A stretch of 64,000 nt of DNA from Arenicola marina (Eukaryota; Annelida; Polychaeta; Arenicolidae): the NCBI GenBank assembly GCA_964019135.1, contig OZ025264.1:1-64000 (forward strand), in the 5' to 3' direction. Made by a program: the position numbers and the translations under genes. This document shows positions 49,900 to 60,820 of the stretch, one piece after another. The notes under the pieces were generated by a model. It was given only the letters and a program-made list of their open reading frames with translations. It did no database searches and was not told where the DNA came from. The stretch's first letter is position 1. Each line of letters starts with the position of its first letter.

Positions 49900-51805
49900 A
49901 TCACCCCGGATCCCCTCCTTGACCTGTCTGATCTGTCAGTAATCACCCCGGAACCCCTCCTTGACCTGTCTGATCTGTCAGTAATCACCCCGGAACCCCT
50001 CCTTGACCTGTCTGATCTGTCAGTAATCACCCCGGAACCCCTCCTTGACCTGTCTGATCTGTCAGTAATCACCCCGGAACCCCTCCTTGACCTGTCTGAT
50101 CTGTCAGTAATCACCCCGGAACCCCTCCTTGGTCTGTCTGATCTGTCCGTAATCACCCCGGAACCCCTCCTTGACCTGTCTGATCTGTCAGTAATCACCC
50201 CGGAACCCCTCCTTGACCTGTCTGATCTGTCAGTAATCACCCCGGAACCCCTCCTTTATCTGTCTGATCTGTCAGTAATCACCCCGGAACCCCTCCTTGA
50301 CCTGTCTGATCTGTCAGTAATCACCCCGGAACCCCTCCTTGACCTGTCTGATCTGACAGTAATCACCCCGGAACCCCTCCTTGACCTGTCTGATCTGTCA
50401 GTAATCACCACGGAACCCCTCCTTGACCTGTCTGATCTGTCAGTAATCACCCCGGAACCCCTCCTTGACCTGTCTGATCTGTCAGTAATCACCCTGGAAC
50501 CCCTCCTTGACCTGTCTGATCTGTCAGTAATCACCCCGGAACCCCTCCTTGACCTGTCTGATCTGTCAGTAATCACCCCGGAAACCCTCCTTGACCTGTC
50601 TGATCTGTCAGTAATCACCCCGGAACCCCTCCTTGGCCTGTCTGATCTGTCAGTAATCACCCCGGAACCCCTCCTTGACCTGTCTGATCTGTCAGTAATC
50701 ACCCCGGAACCCCTCCTTGACCTGTCTGATCTGTCAGTAATCACCCCGGAACCCCTCCTTGACCTGTCTGATCTGTCAGTAATCACCCCGGAACCCCTCC
50801 TTGACCTGTCTGATCTGTCAGTAATCACCCCGGAACCCCTCCTTGACCTGTCTGATCTGTCAGTAATCACACCGGAACCCCTCCTTGACCTGTCTGATCT
50901 GTCAGTAATCACCCTGGAACCCCTCCTTGACCTGTCTGATCTGTCAGTAATAACCCCGGAACCCCTCCTTGACCTGTCTGATCTGTCAGTAATCACCCCG
51001 GAACCCCTCCTTGACCTGTCTGATCTGTCAGTAATCACCCCGGAACCCCTCCTTGGCCTGTCTGATCTGTCAGTAATCACCCCGGAACCCCTCCTTTATC
51101 TGTCTGATCTGTCAGTAATCACCCCGGAACCCCTCCTTGACCTGTCTGATCTGTCAGTAATCACCCCGGAACCCCTCCTTGACCTGTCTGATCTGTCAGT
51201 AATCACCCCGGAACCCCTCCTTGACCTGTCTGATCTGTCAGTAATCACCTCGGAACCCCTCCTTGACCTGTCTGATCTGACAGTAATCACCCCGGAACCC
51301 CTCCTTGACCTGTCTGATCTGTCAGTAATCACCACGGAGCCCCTCCGTGACCTGTCTGATCTGTCAGTAATCACCCCGGAACCCCTCCTTGACCTGTCTG
51401 ATCTGTCAGTAATCACCCTGGAACCCCTCCTTGACCTGTCTGATCTGTCAGTAATCACCCCGGAACCACTCCTTGACCTGTCTGATCTGTCAGTAATCAC
51501 CCCGGAACCCCTCCTTGACCTGTCTGATCTGTCAGTAATCACCCCGGAACCCCTCCTTGGCCTGTCTGATCTGTCAGTAATCACCCCGGAACCCCTCCTT
51601 GACCTGTCTGATCTGTCAGTAATCACCCCGAAACCCCTCCTTGACCTGTCTGATCTGTCAGTAATCACCCCGGAACCCCTCCTTGACCTGTCTGATCTGT
51701 CAGTAATCACCCCGGAACCCCTCCTTGACCTGTCTGATCTGTCAGTAATCACCTCGGAACCCCTCCTTGACCTGTCTGATCTGTCAGTAATCACACCGGA
51801 ACCCC
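49900..51805. repeat. Duplicated block, right copy (partner near 35620-37440)
   Basis: This block matches the left copy variant by variant, including the internal 840-bp doubling (CTTTATCTG at 50254 and 51094). The visible differences are few: ACCCCGG for ACCGCGG near 50154, TAACCCC for CACCCC near 50951, and two extra consensus units near 51120-51240. The low divergence means a recent duplication over 14 kb inside the satellite, or a join made during assembly. Confidence 0.88.
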
Positions 51806-52766
51806 TCCTTGACCTGTCTGATCTGTCAGTAATCACCCCGGAACCCCTCCTTGACCTGTCTGATCTGTCAGTAATCACCCCGGAACCCCTCCTTGACCTG
51901 TCTGATCTGTCAGTAATCACCCCGGAACCCCTCCTTGGCCTGTCTGATCTGTCAGTAATCACCCCGGAACCCCTCCTTGACCTGTCTGATCTGTCAGTAA
52001 TCACCCCGGAACCCCTCCTTGACCTGTCTGATCTGTCAGTAATCACCCCGGAACCCCTCCTTGACCTGTCTGATCTGTCAGTAATCACCCCGGAACCCCT
52101 CCTTGACCTGTCTGATCTGTCAGTAATCACCCCGGAACCCCTCCTTGACCTGTGTGATTTGTCAGTAATCACACCGGAACCCCTCCTTGACCTGTCTGAT
52201 CTGTCAGTAATCACCCTGGAACCCCTCCTTGACCTGTCTGATCTGTCAGTAATCACCCCGGAACCCCTCCTTGACCTGTCTGATCTGTCAGTAATCACGC
52301 GGAACCCCTCCTTGACCTGTCTGATCTGTCAGTAATCACCCCGGAACCGCTCCTTGACCTGTCTGATCTGTCAGTAATCACCCCGGAACCCCTCCTTGAC
52401 CTGTCTGATCTGTCAGTAATCACCAAGGAACCGCTCCTTGACCTGTCTGATCTGTCAGTAATCACACCGGAACCCCTCCTTGACCTGTCTGATCTGTCAG
52501 TAATCACCCTGGAACCCCTCCTTGACCTGTCTGATCTGTCAGTAATCACCCCGGAACCCCTCCTTGGCCTGTCTGATCTTTCAGTAATCACCCCGGAACC
52601 GCTCCTTGACCTGTCTGATCTGTCAGTAATCACCCCGGAACCCCTCCTTGACCTGTCTGATCTGTCAGTAATCACCAAGGAACCGCTCCTTGACCTGTCT
52701 GATCTGTCAGTAATCACCAAGGAACCGCTCCTTGACCCGTCTAATCTATTGGCAATCGCTCTGTAA

Positions 52767-53893
52767 GCCCATCCGTTGTTGTCTGTAATGTCACATGGAC
52801 AACCCAGGGGTAGATCCTTTACCTTTACACGTGACCGTCACGGCCCTATGGGGGGTGATGTTCCCATCGCAACCATCGGATGAATTATACAAGGATCAAA
52901 GGCTACTATGGCGTACAAAGGCGGTAAAGGCAAGCAACATCATGCCATGTCTAGGAACACACTGCTTGACACCTAGAAGATTACACTTATCATACCAGTT
53001 CAATAGCGAACATCTGCGGCTCCAGACAGTCGTTTAAGTTTACTTTGTCTTTTATAGAATACGCATTGGATGAGCAAAAACACGATTCATTCGAGCCCAG
53101 AGTAGTCATTTTTCCCTTCGGAACCTAATACTTTCTGCTTTTGATGAAGTTAAAAACATTCCCCATTCCCCCCACCACCGCCCCACCCATGACCACCCCA
53201 CCCGCCCCCTCCTCCCCCCCCCACCAGCCCGCCACATGGCAATGACCGCCTGGATCCGCAACTTAAATATTGATGTATGTAGTGGTACTGAAAAATTCAA
53301 AGAAGTATTTTATCTCAATTACATGTACAACATAAATGATGAATATTACGCCATGTATAAGGTACATACACTAATGACCATTGAAATGTCTCACAGCTGC
53401 AATAAGCATTCAGAATATGTCCTTGAAGTTGCATTATGAAATGTGTTTTCACCCAAAGCCCAAGAACATTGGTTCCCTTCCCATTACTACATTAGTGCGC
53501 AATAAAGATGCCGTGTTGTCTTTGAAAAAGTGTAGTGGGCGTCGCTCTTCTAAAACAAACCATTGTCGCAATATGACTTTACACATTGGCGGATTTCGAG
53601 TGAATTACGGGCTATGTTGATTTTCAATTCAGAGTGTACGCCAATTTATGTGTGGACTTACGGCTGTACCTACTTCCCCCTTCACTCCCCCTCACTTTTT
53701 TGCATTTTTTGCATTTTTTTGGAAGACCCCCCCCCCTCCCGCCAATCTCTTTCCCCGACCCAGCCTTTTCATACTCCTGGATTCGCTCTTGTCTTACAGG
53801 TTACGTCTTCTTACTGAAAAGGAGATTGTCCAAACCGTTTGTCGTTACAAATTTGTCGCATCAGTCTTGACTGAATGAAAACGCCCTTCCGTG
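52767..53893. other. Unique spacer between satellites with no gene seen
   Basis: About 1.1 kb of AT-rich single-copy-looking sequence. A C-rich patch lies at 53160-53225 and a T-rich GCATTTTTTGCATTTTTTTGG patch at 53697-53722. Short frames (80, 67, 79 and 84 codons) have no recognisable motif. A small host exon cannot be excluded. Confidence 0.5.
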
Positions 53894-55229
53894 GAACTGC
53901 GGCGCGCCCATGACAATAGTTCCCCCCTCCCACTGCGGCGCGGCCATGACAATAGATCCCCCCTTTCACTGCGGCGCCGCCATGACAATAGATCCCCCCT
54001 CTCACTGCGGCGCCGCCATGACAATAGATCCCCCCTCTCACTGCGGCGCCGCCATGACAATAGATCCCCCCTCCCACTGCGGCGCGCCCATGACAATAGT
54101 TCCCCCCTCCCACTGCGGCGCCGCCATGACAATAGATCCCCCCTTCCACTGCGGCGCCGCCATGACAATAGATCCCCCCTCCCACTGCGGCGCGGCCATG
54201 ACAATAGATCCCCCCTTTCACTGCGCCGCCGCCATGACAATAGATCCCCCCTCTCACTGCGGCGCCGCCATGACAATGGATCCCCCCTCTCACTGCGGCG
54301 CCGCCATGACAATAGATCCCCCCTCTCACTGCGGCGCCGCCATGACAATAGATCCCCCCTCCCACTACGGCGCCGCCATGACAATAGATCCCCCCTCCCA
54401 CTGCGGCGCCGCCATGACAATAGATCTCCCCACCCACTGCGGCGCCGCCATGACAATAGATCCCCCCTCCCACTGCGGCGCCGCCATGACAATAGATCCC
54501 CCCTCCCACTGCGGCGCCGCCATGACAATAGATCTCCCCACCCACTGCGGCGCCACCATGACAATAGATCCCCCCACCCACTGCGGCGCGACCATGACAA
54601 TAGATCCCCCCTCCCACTGCGGCGCCGCCATGACAATAGATCCCCCCTCCCACTGCGGCGCCGCCATGACAATAGATCCCCCCACCCACTGCGGCGCGAC
54701 CATAACAATAGATCGCCCCACCCACTGCGGCGCCGCCATGACAATAGATCCCCCCTCCCACTGCGGCGCCGCCATGACAATAGATCCCCCCTCCCACTGC
54801 GGCGCCGCCATGACAATAGATCTCCCCACCCACTGCGGCGCCGCCATGACAATAGATCCCCCCACCCACTGCGGCGCGACCATGACAATAGATCCCCCCT
54901 CCCACTGCGGCGCCGCCATGACAATAGATCCCCCCTCCCACTGCGGCGCCGCCATGACAATAGATCCCCCCACCCACTGCGGCGCGACCATGACAATAGA
55001 TCCCCCCTCTCACTGCGGCGCCGCCATGACAATAGATCCCCCCTCCCACTGCGGCGCCGCCATGACAATAGATCCCCCCTCCCACTGCGGCGCCGCCATG
55101 ACAATAGATCCCCCCACCCACTGCGGCGCGACCATGACAATAGATCCCCCCTCCCACTGCGGCGCGACCATGACAATAGATCCCCCCTCTCACTGCGGCG
55201 CCGCCATGACAATAGATCCCCCCTCTCAC
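53894..55229. repeat. 36-bp CpG-rich satellite, 37 copies without indels
   Basis: The unit contains CACTGCGGCGCCGCCATGAC then AATAGATCCCCCCTCC. CATGACAATA recurs from 53911 to 55207, 1,296 bases or exactly 36 intervals of 36. No length variant occurs in 37 units. Variants are concentrated at a few sites: GGCGCGACC or GGCGCGCCC versus GGCGCCGCC, and CCACCC, CCTCTC or CCTTTC versus CCTCCC. Units with GGCGCGACC often recur every three units (108 bases). Three frames are open on one or both strands as arithmetic by-products of a stop-free 36-mer (for example AAMTIDPPSHCG, reverse GGAAVGGGIYCH), so no gene is called. Confidence 0.95.
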
Positions 55230-56214
55230 CTCTATCTCCACCTTGACCCGCACCTTGAACTTTGACCTTCCGGGAAACCTTCCGTTGCCATTTCCGGTGT
55301 ATCCTGATGGTTTCCTTTCTAAGTCTGGCGTCCATGTGTCGCTGATTGTTTCTCTTGTGTCTCCGGATCGGGAAAGTCCTAGGTTTTATCTGACGCCAGA
55401 CACCAGAGAACGCCTCACCCTTCCTGGTTTAATACACAAACACCAGCTGTATAGCAGGATGGGTTAGAGAATGGACCCGCTGGCGAAAGGGGTGTGGGAG
55501 GGGGGGGGGGTGGCTGGCTGCCCCGCTGTCAGGATTCCCACGCCAGCGTGTTAACGGCGGCGCCTGATGTTAAAGCTAACGCGGTTACCTGGCCAGTCAT
55601 CATGGTCTATGCATGAGGTGTGCTTTTCCCTCGCCTCACCATCCCTGCCTTCCGATCCCCAAGGCTCCCCCGCTTCATATCCCCCCCCCCCTCCAACAGC
55701 AGTCCCCCATTTTGTGTACTCTTCCTTGTCCCTTTAGCTTCTCGTTGATCGATTCCTCATAAATACCATAGCGTTGCAATGGGTCAACATTGGATCATCT
55801 CCCTCCCCCCAACTCCGCGGCCGCCTCCCCCTCCCGTGACGCCCAACACTGCCACCCCCGTGCACTCGACAAACCCCCCACTCATTCCCCCCCCCCCCAA
55901 AAAAAAAAAAACCCCACCACCACCCCCATTCCACCACCCCTCCCATGCTCTCACTCACGTCACGCCGACCTACCCACCCACCAACCAAGAGGAAGCTGGC
56001 GTCGTCTTTTACCGTTCTTTTATGCCGCGGCGGAAGTTGGCAAAGGGTGACTTCCCCCGTGGGAGGTTGTAAGCCAGGTTGTAAGGCTAATTACACTGAT
56101 GGAATTCCCCTGAAAACCCCCGCGATGCACGGCTTAATGGCCGTGAGAGTAGAGGCCACAAAACGAGAGACAATAACAACTAGGGATGGCATGATCAAGT
56201 AAACACCGCCCGCC
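55230..56214. other. Spacer with G/C and A homopolymers and no gene seen
   Basis: Ordinary sequence carries a G-run of about 11 near 55499, C-runs near 55680, and a C-run followed by 12 A near 55891-55913. The frames are proline-rich or compositional. A CGCC(CGCC)n stretch at 56208-56222 leads into the next array. Confidence 0.5.
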
Positions 56215-57451
56215 CGCCCGCCTGGCCTAGCGGGGGCTGGCTGGGGTCTGGCCTAGCTGGGGCTGGCTGGGGCCTGGCCTAGCGGGGGCTGGCTGGGGCC
56301 TGGCCTAGCGGGGGCTGGCTGGGGCCTGGCCTAGCGGGGGCTGGCTGGGACCTGGCCTAGCGGGGGCTGGCTGGGGCCTGGCCTAGCTGGGACTGGCTGG
56401 GGCCTGGCCTAGCGGGGGCTGGCTGGGGCCTGGCCTAGCGGGGGCTGGCTGGGGCCTGGCCTAGCTGGGACTGGCTGGGGCCTGGCCTAGCGGGGGCTGG
56501 CTGGGGCCTGGCCTAGCGGGGGCTGGCTGGGGCCTGGCCTAGCGGGGGCTGGCTGGGGCCTGGCCTAGCGGGGGCTGGCTGGGGCCTGGCCTAGCTGGGG
56601 CTGGCTGGGGCCTGGTCTAGCGGGGGCTGGCTGGGGCCTGGCCTAGCTGGGGCTGGCTGGGACCTGGCCTAGCGGGGGCTGGCTGGGGCCTGGCCTAGCG
56701 GGGGCTGGCTGGGGCCTGGCCTAGCTGGGGCTGGCTGGGGCCTGGCCTAGCGGGGGCTGGCTGGGGTCTGGCCTAGCTGGGGCTGGCTGGGGCCTGGCCT
56801 AGCGGGGGCTGGCTGGGGCCTGGCCTAGCGGGGGCTGGCTGGGGCCTGGCCTAGCGGGGGCTGGCTGGGGCCTGGCCTAGCTGGGGCTGGCTGGGACCTG
56901 GCCTAGCTGGGGCTGGCTGGGGCCTGGCCTAGCGGGGGCTGGCTGGGGCCTGGCCTAGCGGGGGCTGGCTGGGGCCTGGCCTAGCGGGGGCTGGCTGGGG
57001 CCTGGTCTAGCGGGGGCTGGCTGGGGCCTGGCCTAGCGGGGGCTGGCTGGGGCCTGGCCTAGCGGGGGCTGGCTGGGGCCTGGCCTAGCGGGGGCTGGCT
57101 GGGGCCTGGCCTAGCGGGGGCTGGCTGGGGCCTGGCCTAGCGGGGGCTGGCTGGGGCCTGGCCTAGCGGGGGCTGGCTGGGGTCTGGCCTAGCGGGGGCT
57201 GGCTGGGGCCTGGCCTAGCGGGGGCTGGCTGGGGCCTGGCCTAGCGGGGGCTGGCTGGGGCCTGGCCTAGCGGGGGCTGGCTGGGGCCTGGCCTAGCGGG
57301 GGCTGGCTGGGGCCTGGCCTAGCGGGGGCTGGCTGGGGCCTGGCCTAGCGGGGGCTGGCTGGGGCCTGGCCTAGCGGGGGCTGGCTGGGGCCTGGCCTAG
57401 CGGGGGCTGGCTGGGGCCTGGCCTAGCGGGGGCTGGCTGGGGCCTGGCTGC
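56215..57451. repeat. 26-bp G-rich satellite, 47 copies
   Basis: The unit is CCTGGCCTAGCGGGGGCTGG plus CTGGGG. CTAG recurs from 56227 to 57423, 1,196 bases or exactly 46 intervals of 26, so there is no indel in 47 copies. Most variation is CTAGC(G/T)GGGGC and GG(G/A)(C/T)CTGG. The right half (56940-57430) is nearly pure AGCGGGGGC units, while the left half mixes AGCTGGGGC types. Each unit has several G-runs on the + strand (GGGGG, GG, GGGG), compatible with quadruplex formation. No frame is called. Confidence 0.95.
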
Positions 57452-57840
57452 CCGGACGCCCTCTCCCGCGGCGGAGTCTTCGTCTGTGGCGCATTGACAT
57501 CACTGCTAACGACATTAACATGAAGGGCTCTGCATGCTACACCGGGCGGAGGGGGGGGGGGGGGGGGGGAGCGTGCGTTCCACTCTCCAAACGCGATGGG
57601 AGCGCTGTTGGCGGAGGCTGGCGGACCGAGAAGCCCAGACCAGCCCGTCGTAATACATTCGTTTATGAGGCGGAAATACATGTAGGAAATTTTTCTCAAT
57701 TAACTTGGATGTTTAGCAATTGATATTGCAGGCATTGTTTTATTTAACGTCAGAGAGATCTAATAGAGATATAGTGATGCAGTTTTATCCCCTGTACTGG
57801 GCTCCGACGAGTACTACACTAACTATGCCAATAGTAAATT
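57452..57840. other. Unique DNA with a long G-run
   Basis: A G-run of about 18 lies at 57550-57569. Surrounding sequence gives short frames with no recognised product. Confidence 0.5.
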
Positions 57841-58007
57841 CAGGAATTTGAAAATAGGGGTGGCAAGGGCAGATCCAGGGGGGAGGGGGCGGGGTCATGG
57901 GGTCCGCACCCCCACCCCCGCCTTTTTGAGGAAGAACGCTATCTGAGGCGGCGTGCGCCCCCCCCCGCGGTCGCCCCCCCCCCCTTTTCAAATTCCTGGG
58001 TCCGCCC
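57841..58007. mobile_element. Possible foldback element fragment (GGATCCAGGAATTT family)
   Basis: CAGGAATTTGAAAA followed by TAGGGG (57841-57860) is answered inverted by CCCCTTTTCAAATTCCTG (57981-57998). Inside lie G-rich and then C-rich tracts and GCAGATCCAGG (near 57870); outside the right arm is GGTCCGCCCC. A related string, GGCGGATCCAGGATTTTAAA, occurs at 63915-63934. Arms of this type with G/C-rich interiors suggest a dispersed non-autonomous repeat. The family is not assigned. Confidence 0.4.
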
Positions 58008-59372
58008 CAGGGTGGGTGAGGAGGAGTCATCAAGAACATATCGTGGAGGGCGCTCCTCTACGAAATTACTTCTCTCTAGGCGTTAACATCTCAGAATGTT
58101 AGCTTATCTCTACGCGTATAATATCAATGACTTTTAACTTGTCGGAGAATCTACACGTCCGACCTTTAACTTTGACGTTTGTTCTTGAGAAAAAAAAACA
58201 TGGCGTAAGTGTGATAATAGCTGACAACATTGCCCGAACCACTACTAAAGTGATTCTACTTCATGTGCATTGCCGAGTACATAAGCCTTGTTTCGCGGAA
58301 GCACCACGAACAAGGGTTGGCATGCTAAGCTATAGATCTTACTGGATCATTAAAATATGTTTTAGATGTCAAGATATGCAAAGAGTCGCCATGCCGAATG
58401 AATGCGCGCGCACCCGACCCGGGTGAGATATGCGTCGGGAGGCATACCGATGCGCAGTGTGCTTATTCGGCATACCGTGGGGATATACCCGGGCTACCAA
58501 ATAATAGACCAGGCTATTGTTGTTTTTATCAAATCATGCGGCGAAAAAAGATCTTCCAGGTGCGTTATGTCGGACAAACAAGTCGGACAAACAAAGCAGC
58601 ATGTCACTTTGCTGTCAGTTTGAGAGATAAGTACTGCTCACATCTACCTACCATCAGCATTGATTGTCAGTTTCAAGCTTACGCTTAAGGAAAAATGATT
58701 CAAGCGTGGGCGGGGCTTAGTGTCGGGGTATGGGTCGGTCTATTGCACTCAGTGGTGAAGTGTATAGGTAGTCATATAAGGTAATTACGAAACCAGTGAG
58801 CCATGACGGCTATTCCAGTTGTAATTCTTGTTTAGAAAATCGCGTTGCTTGCCGATCAAGCCTTTCGCTTTCCCGTGCATCGGTATGTTACTGTCTCCAA
58901 GCCCCAGTCTTGAAAAAAACGGGGTGAGCGGTGGCTCCACCGTGAGTTAGTAAGAGTTATTTGGATGCGTTTGACTTTTCGACTGGATTGTAAGTACGAG
59001 CAGCTGCGCTCTATTGAGAGAGTCGTGATTTAATAGGTCTTGTTACTGCTCTTACCTATCTCAAACAAGCATTACATCGTCTTGTTTATGACCAGATTCA
59101 AGCTGATGTAAGCGCCGAATAACATATTCATTGGAAGTGGGACAGGGCATAAATGATAAAAATCGACTCACCTCCCCGACACCCCGCCACACACACCCGC
59201 CTACTGCGGGGGTGACCAGACATAAATTTCCACCAGGCACAGGGAAGTGGGGGGGGGGGGGATTCGCATGAGGGGGCAGATGGAATATGGGAGAGTTTCT
59301 GGGAAATTCCAGAGCTCCGCAGACACTCGATGTCTGCCGCCAGAAAAACCGGAAGCAGAATACAGCAGTCTC
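58008..59372. other. Unique DNA with no gene recognised
   Basis: Mixed-composition sequence. A frame at 58398-58688 contains VRYVGQTSRT, which superficially recalls a GIY-YIG-type core but sits on a local 12-base direct duplication (GTCGGACAAACA) and has no other conserved residues. A G-run of about 13 lies near 59248-59261. No RNA gene is seen. Confidence 0.5.
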
Positions 59373-59387
59373 CCAGGAGGGGGCGCC
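59373..59387 (+). promoter_or_regulatory. CTCF-like core motif 1
   Basis: CCAGGAGGGGGCGCC matches the bilaterian CTCF core CCASYAGRKGGCRSY at 14 of 15 positions. It lies in unique DNA and has a same-strand partner 214 bases downstream. Occupancy cannot be judged from sequence, and in G/C-tract DNA such a match has a raised chance rate. Confidence 0.4.
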
Positions 59388-59586
59388 TCTCCTGACGATA
59401 GGGGTGCCGCCTGTCGTTGTCGGGACTACACTACGTACTACCCCTATCGTTGCTACCCCCCACCCGCCAGCCCTCCTACCCTGATCCACTCTCCAACTCC
59501 CCTTAATTAGACCGGCTGCTGCCCGCGTTGCCCATAGCGACCCCGACAGCGTGGGAGAATCTCACGCTCTGCATGGTCAGACTCTC

Positions 59587-59601
59587 CCAGAAGGGGGCGC
59601 C
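59587..59601 (+). promoter_or_regulatory. CTCF-like core motif 2
   Basis: CCAGAAGGGGGCGCC matches the same CTCF core at 14 of 15 positions, in the same orientation as the site at 59373. Both are preceded by CTC, but the wider flanks are not obviously duplicated, which argues against a simple tandem copy. Confidence 0.4.
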
Positions 59602-60820
59602 CTGGTCTCCCGGGGCACGGCACCCCTTATACCTTTGCGCCCCATCCAAACCCAGCAAGGGTCTATCCCTCCCCATCCCCCCCCCCCCACCGCCACCACC
59701 TTATCCCCACCCGCTGATTGGACTGCGGCCAGTGCATAAAAATGTCACACACTCTGGGTATTAAATTGGCAGTTCATCGGGTGGCTTATTAACGATAATA
59801 GGGGTCCCTGGGAGAGATCTGAGAGCTTCTGCAGCAGGGGTCGAGCAGCTCCGTGGCATGCCGGGAATGACCTCGTCAACGACCCAAATGAACGGCCTCG
59901 CCGATCACCCGGGTATCTGTTTGCGGACTGACCCAGTAATCACCATGGACACCGCCACCCCTCCTCCTCTTCCCCACCGTCTTCCACCTCCGCCCCACCA
60001 TCGACATAGGAGACACCCATCCTTCCCTCCCCCACCCCCTGCCCTGCCATCGACACAGCCACCCCTCCACCTCCCCCCCACTCTCCCCACCCCGCCCCAC
60101 CACCGACACCGCCTCCCCTCCTCCACCCTCCCCCACCCTGCCCGCCAACCCCCCCCCCCCGTGTAGACCGAGGAGGCGTCAGGCGTCAGGGAGGGGTCTG
60201 GGGTTGGAGGGGTCGAGTTGTGGGTGGGTGGAGCTTGATCTCGTCTTTATCATAACGAGTTGACCAGAGGTAAGTCAGGGCAGCAGGAATTCCACCCGAC
60301 CCGACCCCACGTACCCCCCCCCCCCCCCTCGGCACGCCATCCCACTCCCCACTGTTTCATTCCGGTGTGTTTAGCGGCGTGTCAGTGAGGGATGTCGTTA
60401 TGAAGAGCGTTCATTGACGGTCGTTTGGCGATGTAGGTATATTTAGATTAATTTTAGATTGGTCAAGGGGAGGGTGGTTGGAGGGGGGTGAGCTCAGGAC
60501 TAGGAATAGGGGGGAGTTGATAAGATAATAGATATCAGGAATGGTTCTTTCCCAGGAACGTCGTCAATATATAATGACCTCATAGTTAAGCGATATTTCT
60601 TTACACAGAGCAATTCAAGATGACAGCACAGAGAATTTAACTTCATTTAAACCATTATATGGGTTGAAATGCTTAATAATAAAGGAAGTAATTATAGAAC
60701 CTAACTGCAACAAACCGTGCGCATACTGTTCTGTACATACATTTACATATATCGCATAAAAGGCAAAAAGGTCTGCCATATTACCGAGACATGCATCAGT
60801 AGTCACAAAGTTGTGAGAAG
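59602..60820. other. Pyrimidine-rich patch and unique DNA
   Basis: 59950-60165 is almost purely C/T/A on the + strand, with CACCCC and CATCGACA reiterations, and gives spurious proline/histidine-rich frames. A C-run of about 17 lies at 60310-60328. From 60390 the DNA is ordinary and AT-rich. The reverse frame at 60615-60872 runs into the 21-bp repeat and is not supported as a gene. Confidence 0.5.

Larger units (their letters stand above)
14657..52766. repeat. Giant 42-bp satellite array, about 907 copies
   Basis: The unit contains CCCCGGAACCCCTCCTTGAC, then CTGTCTGATCTGTCAGTAAT and CA. It repeats for 38.1 kb with almost no length change. It aligns to the adjacent 44-bp unit at 32 of 42 positions with one 2-bp gap. 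Recurrent variants include GGCCTG, GAACTG, AATCCC, CTCTCTG, TTTGAT, ACACCGG and GGATCC. Each unit carries one CpG, inside CCGG. Because 42 is divisible by three and the unit lacks stops in one frame per strand, frames of 5,448 codons (reverse, 14650-30996), 5,400 codons (forward, 14813-31015) and 4,203 codons (reverse, 37629-50240) arise. They read as 14-residue repeats (SVITPEPLLDLSDL forward, ITDRSDRSRRGSGV reverse). Both strands are open at once, starts lie inside the array, and most variants are non-synonymous, so I do not call a gene. Degenerate units close the array at 52741-52766. Confidence 0.97.

Noticed and set aside
53811-55335. Repeat proteins of 451-496 residues over the 36-bp array
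   Set aside because: The unit is a stop-free multiple of three, so several frames on both strands are open; no unique coding sequence flanks them.
58398-58688. GIY-YIG-type fragment of a Penelope-like retroelement
   Set aside because: Only the short string VRYVGQT is suggestive. It lies on a local direct duplication, and no reverse-transcriptase or further nuclease motif is nearby.
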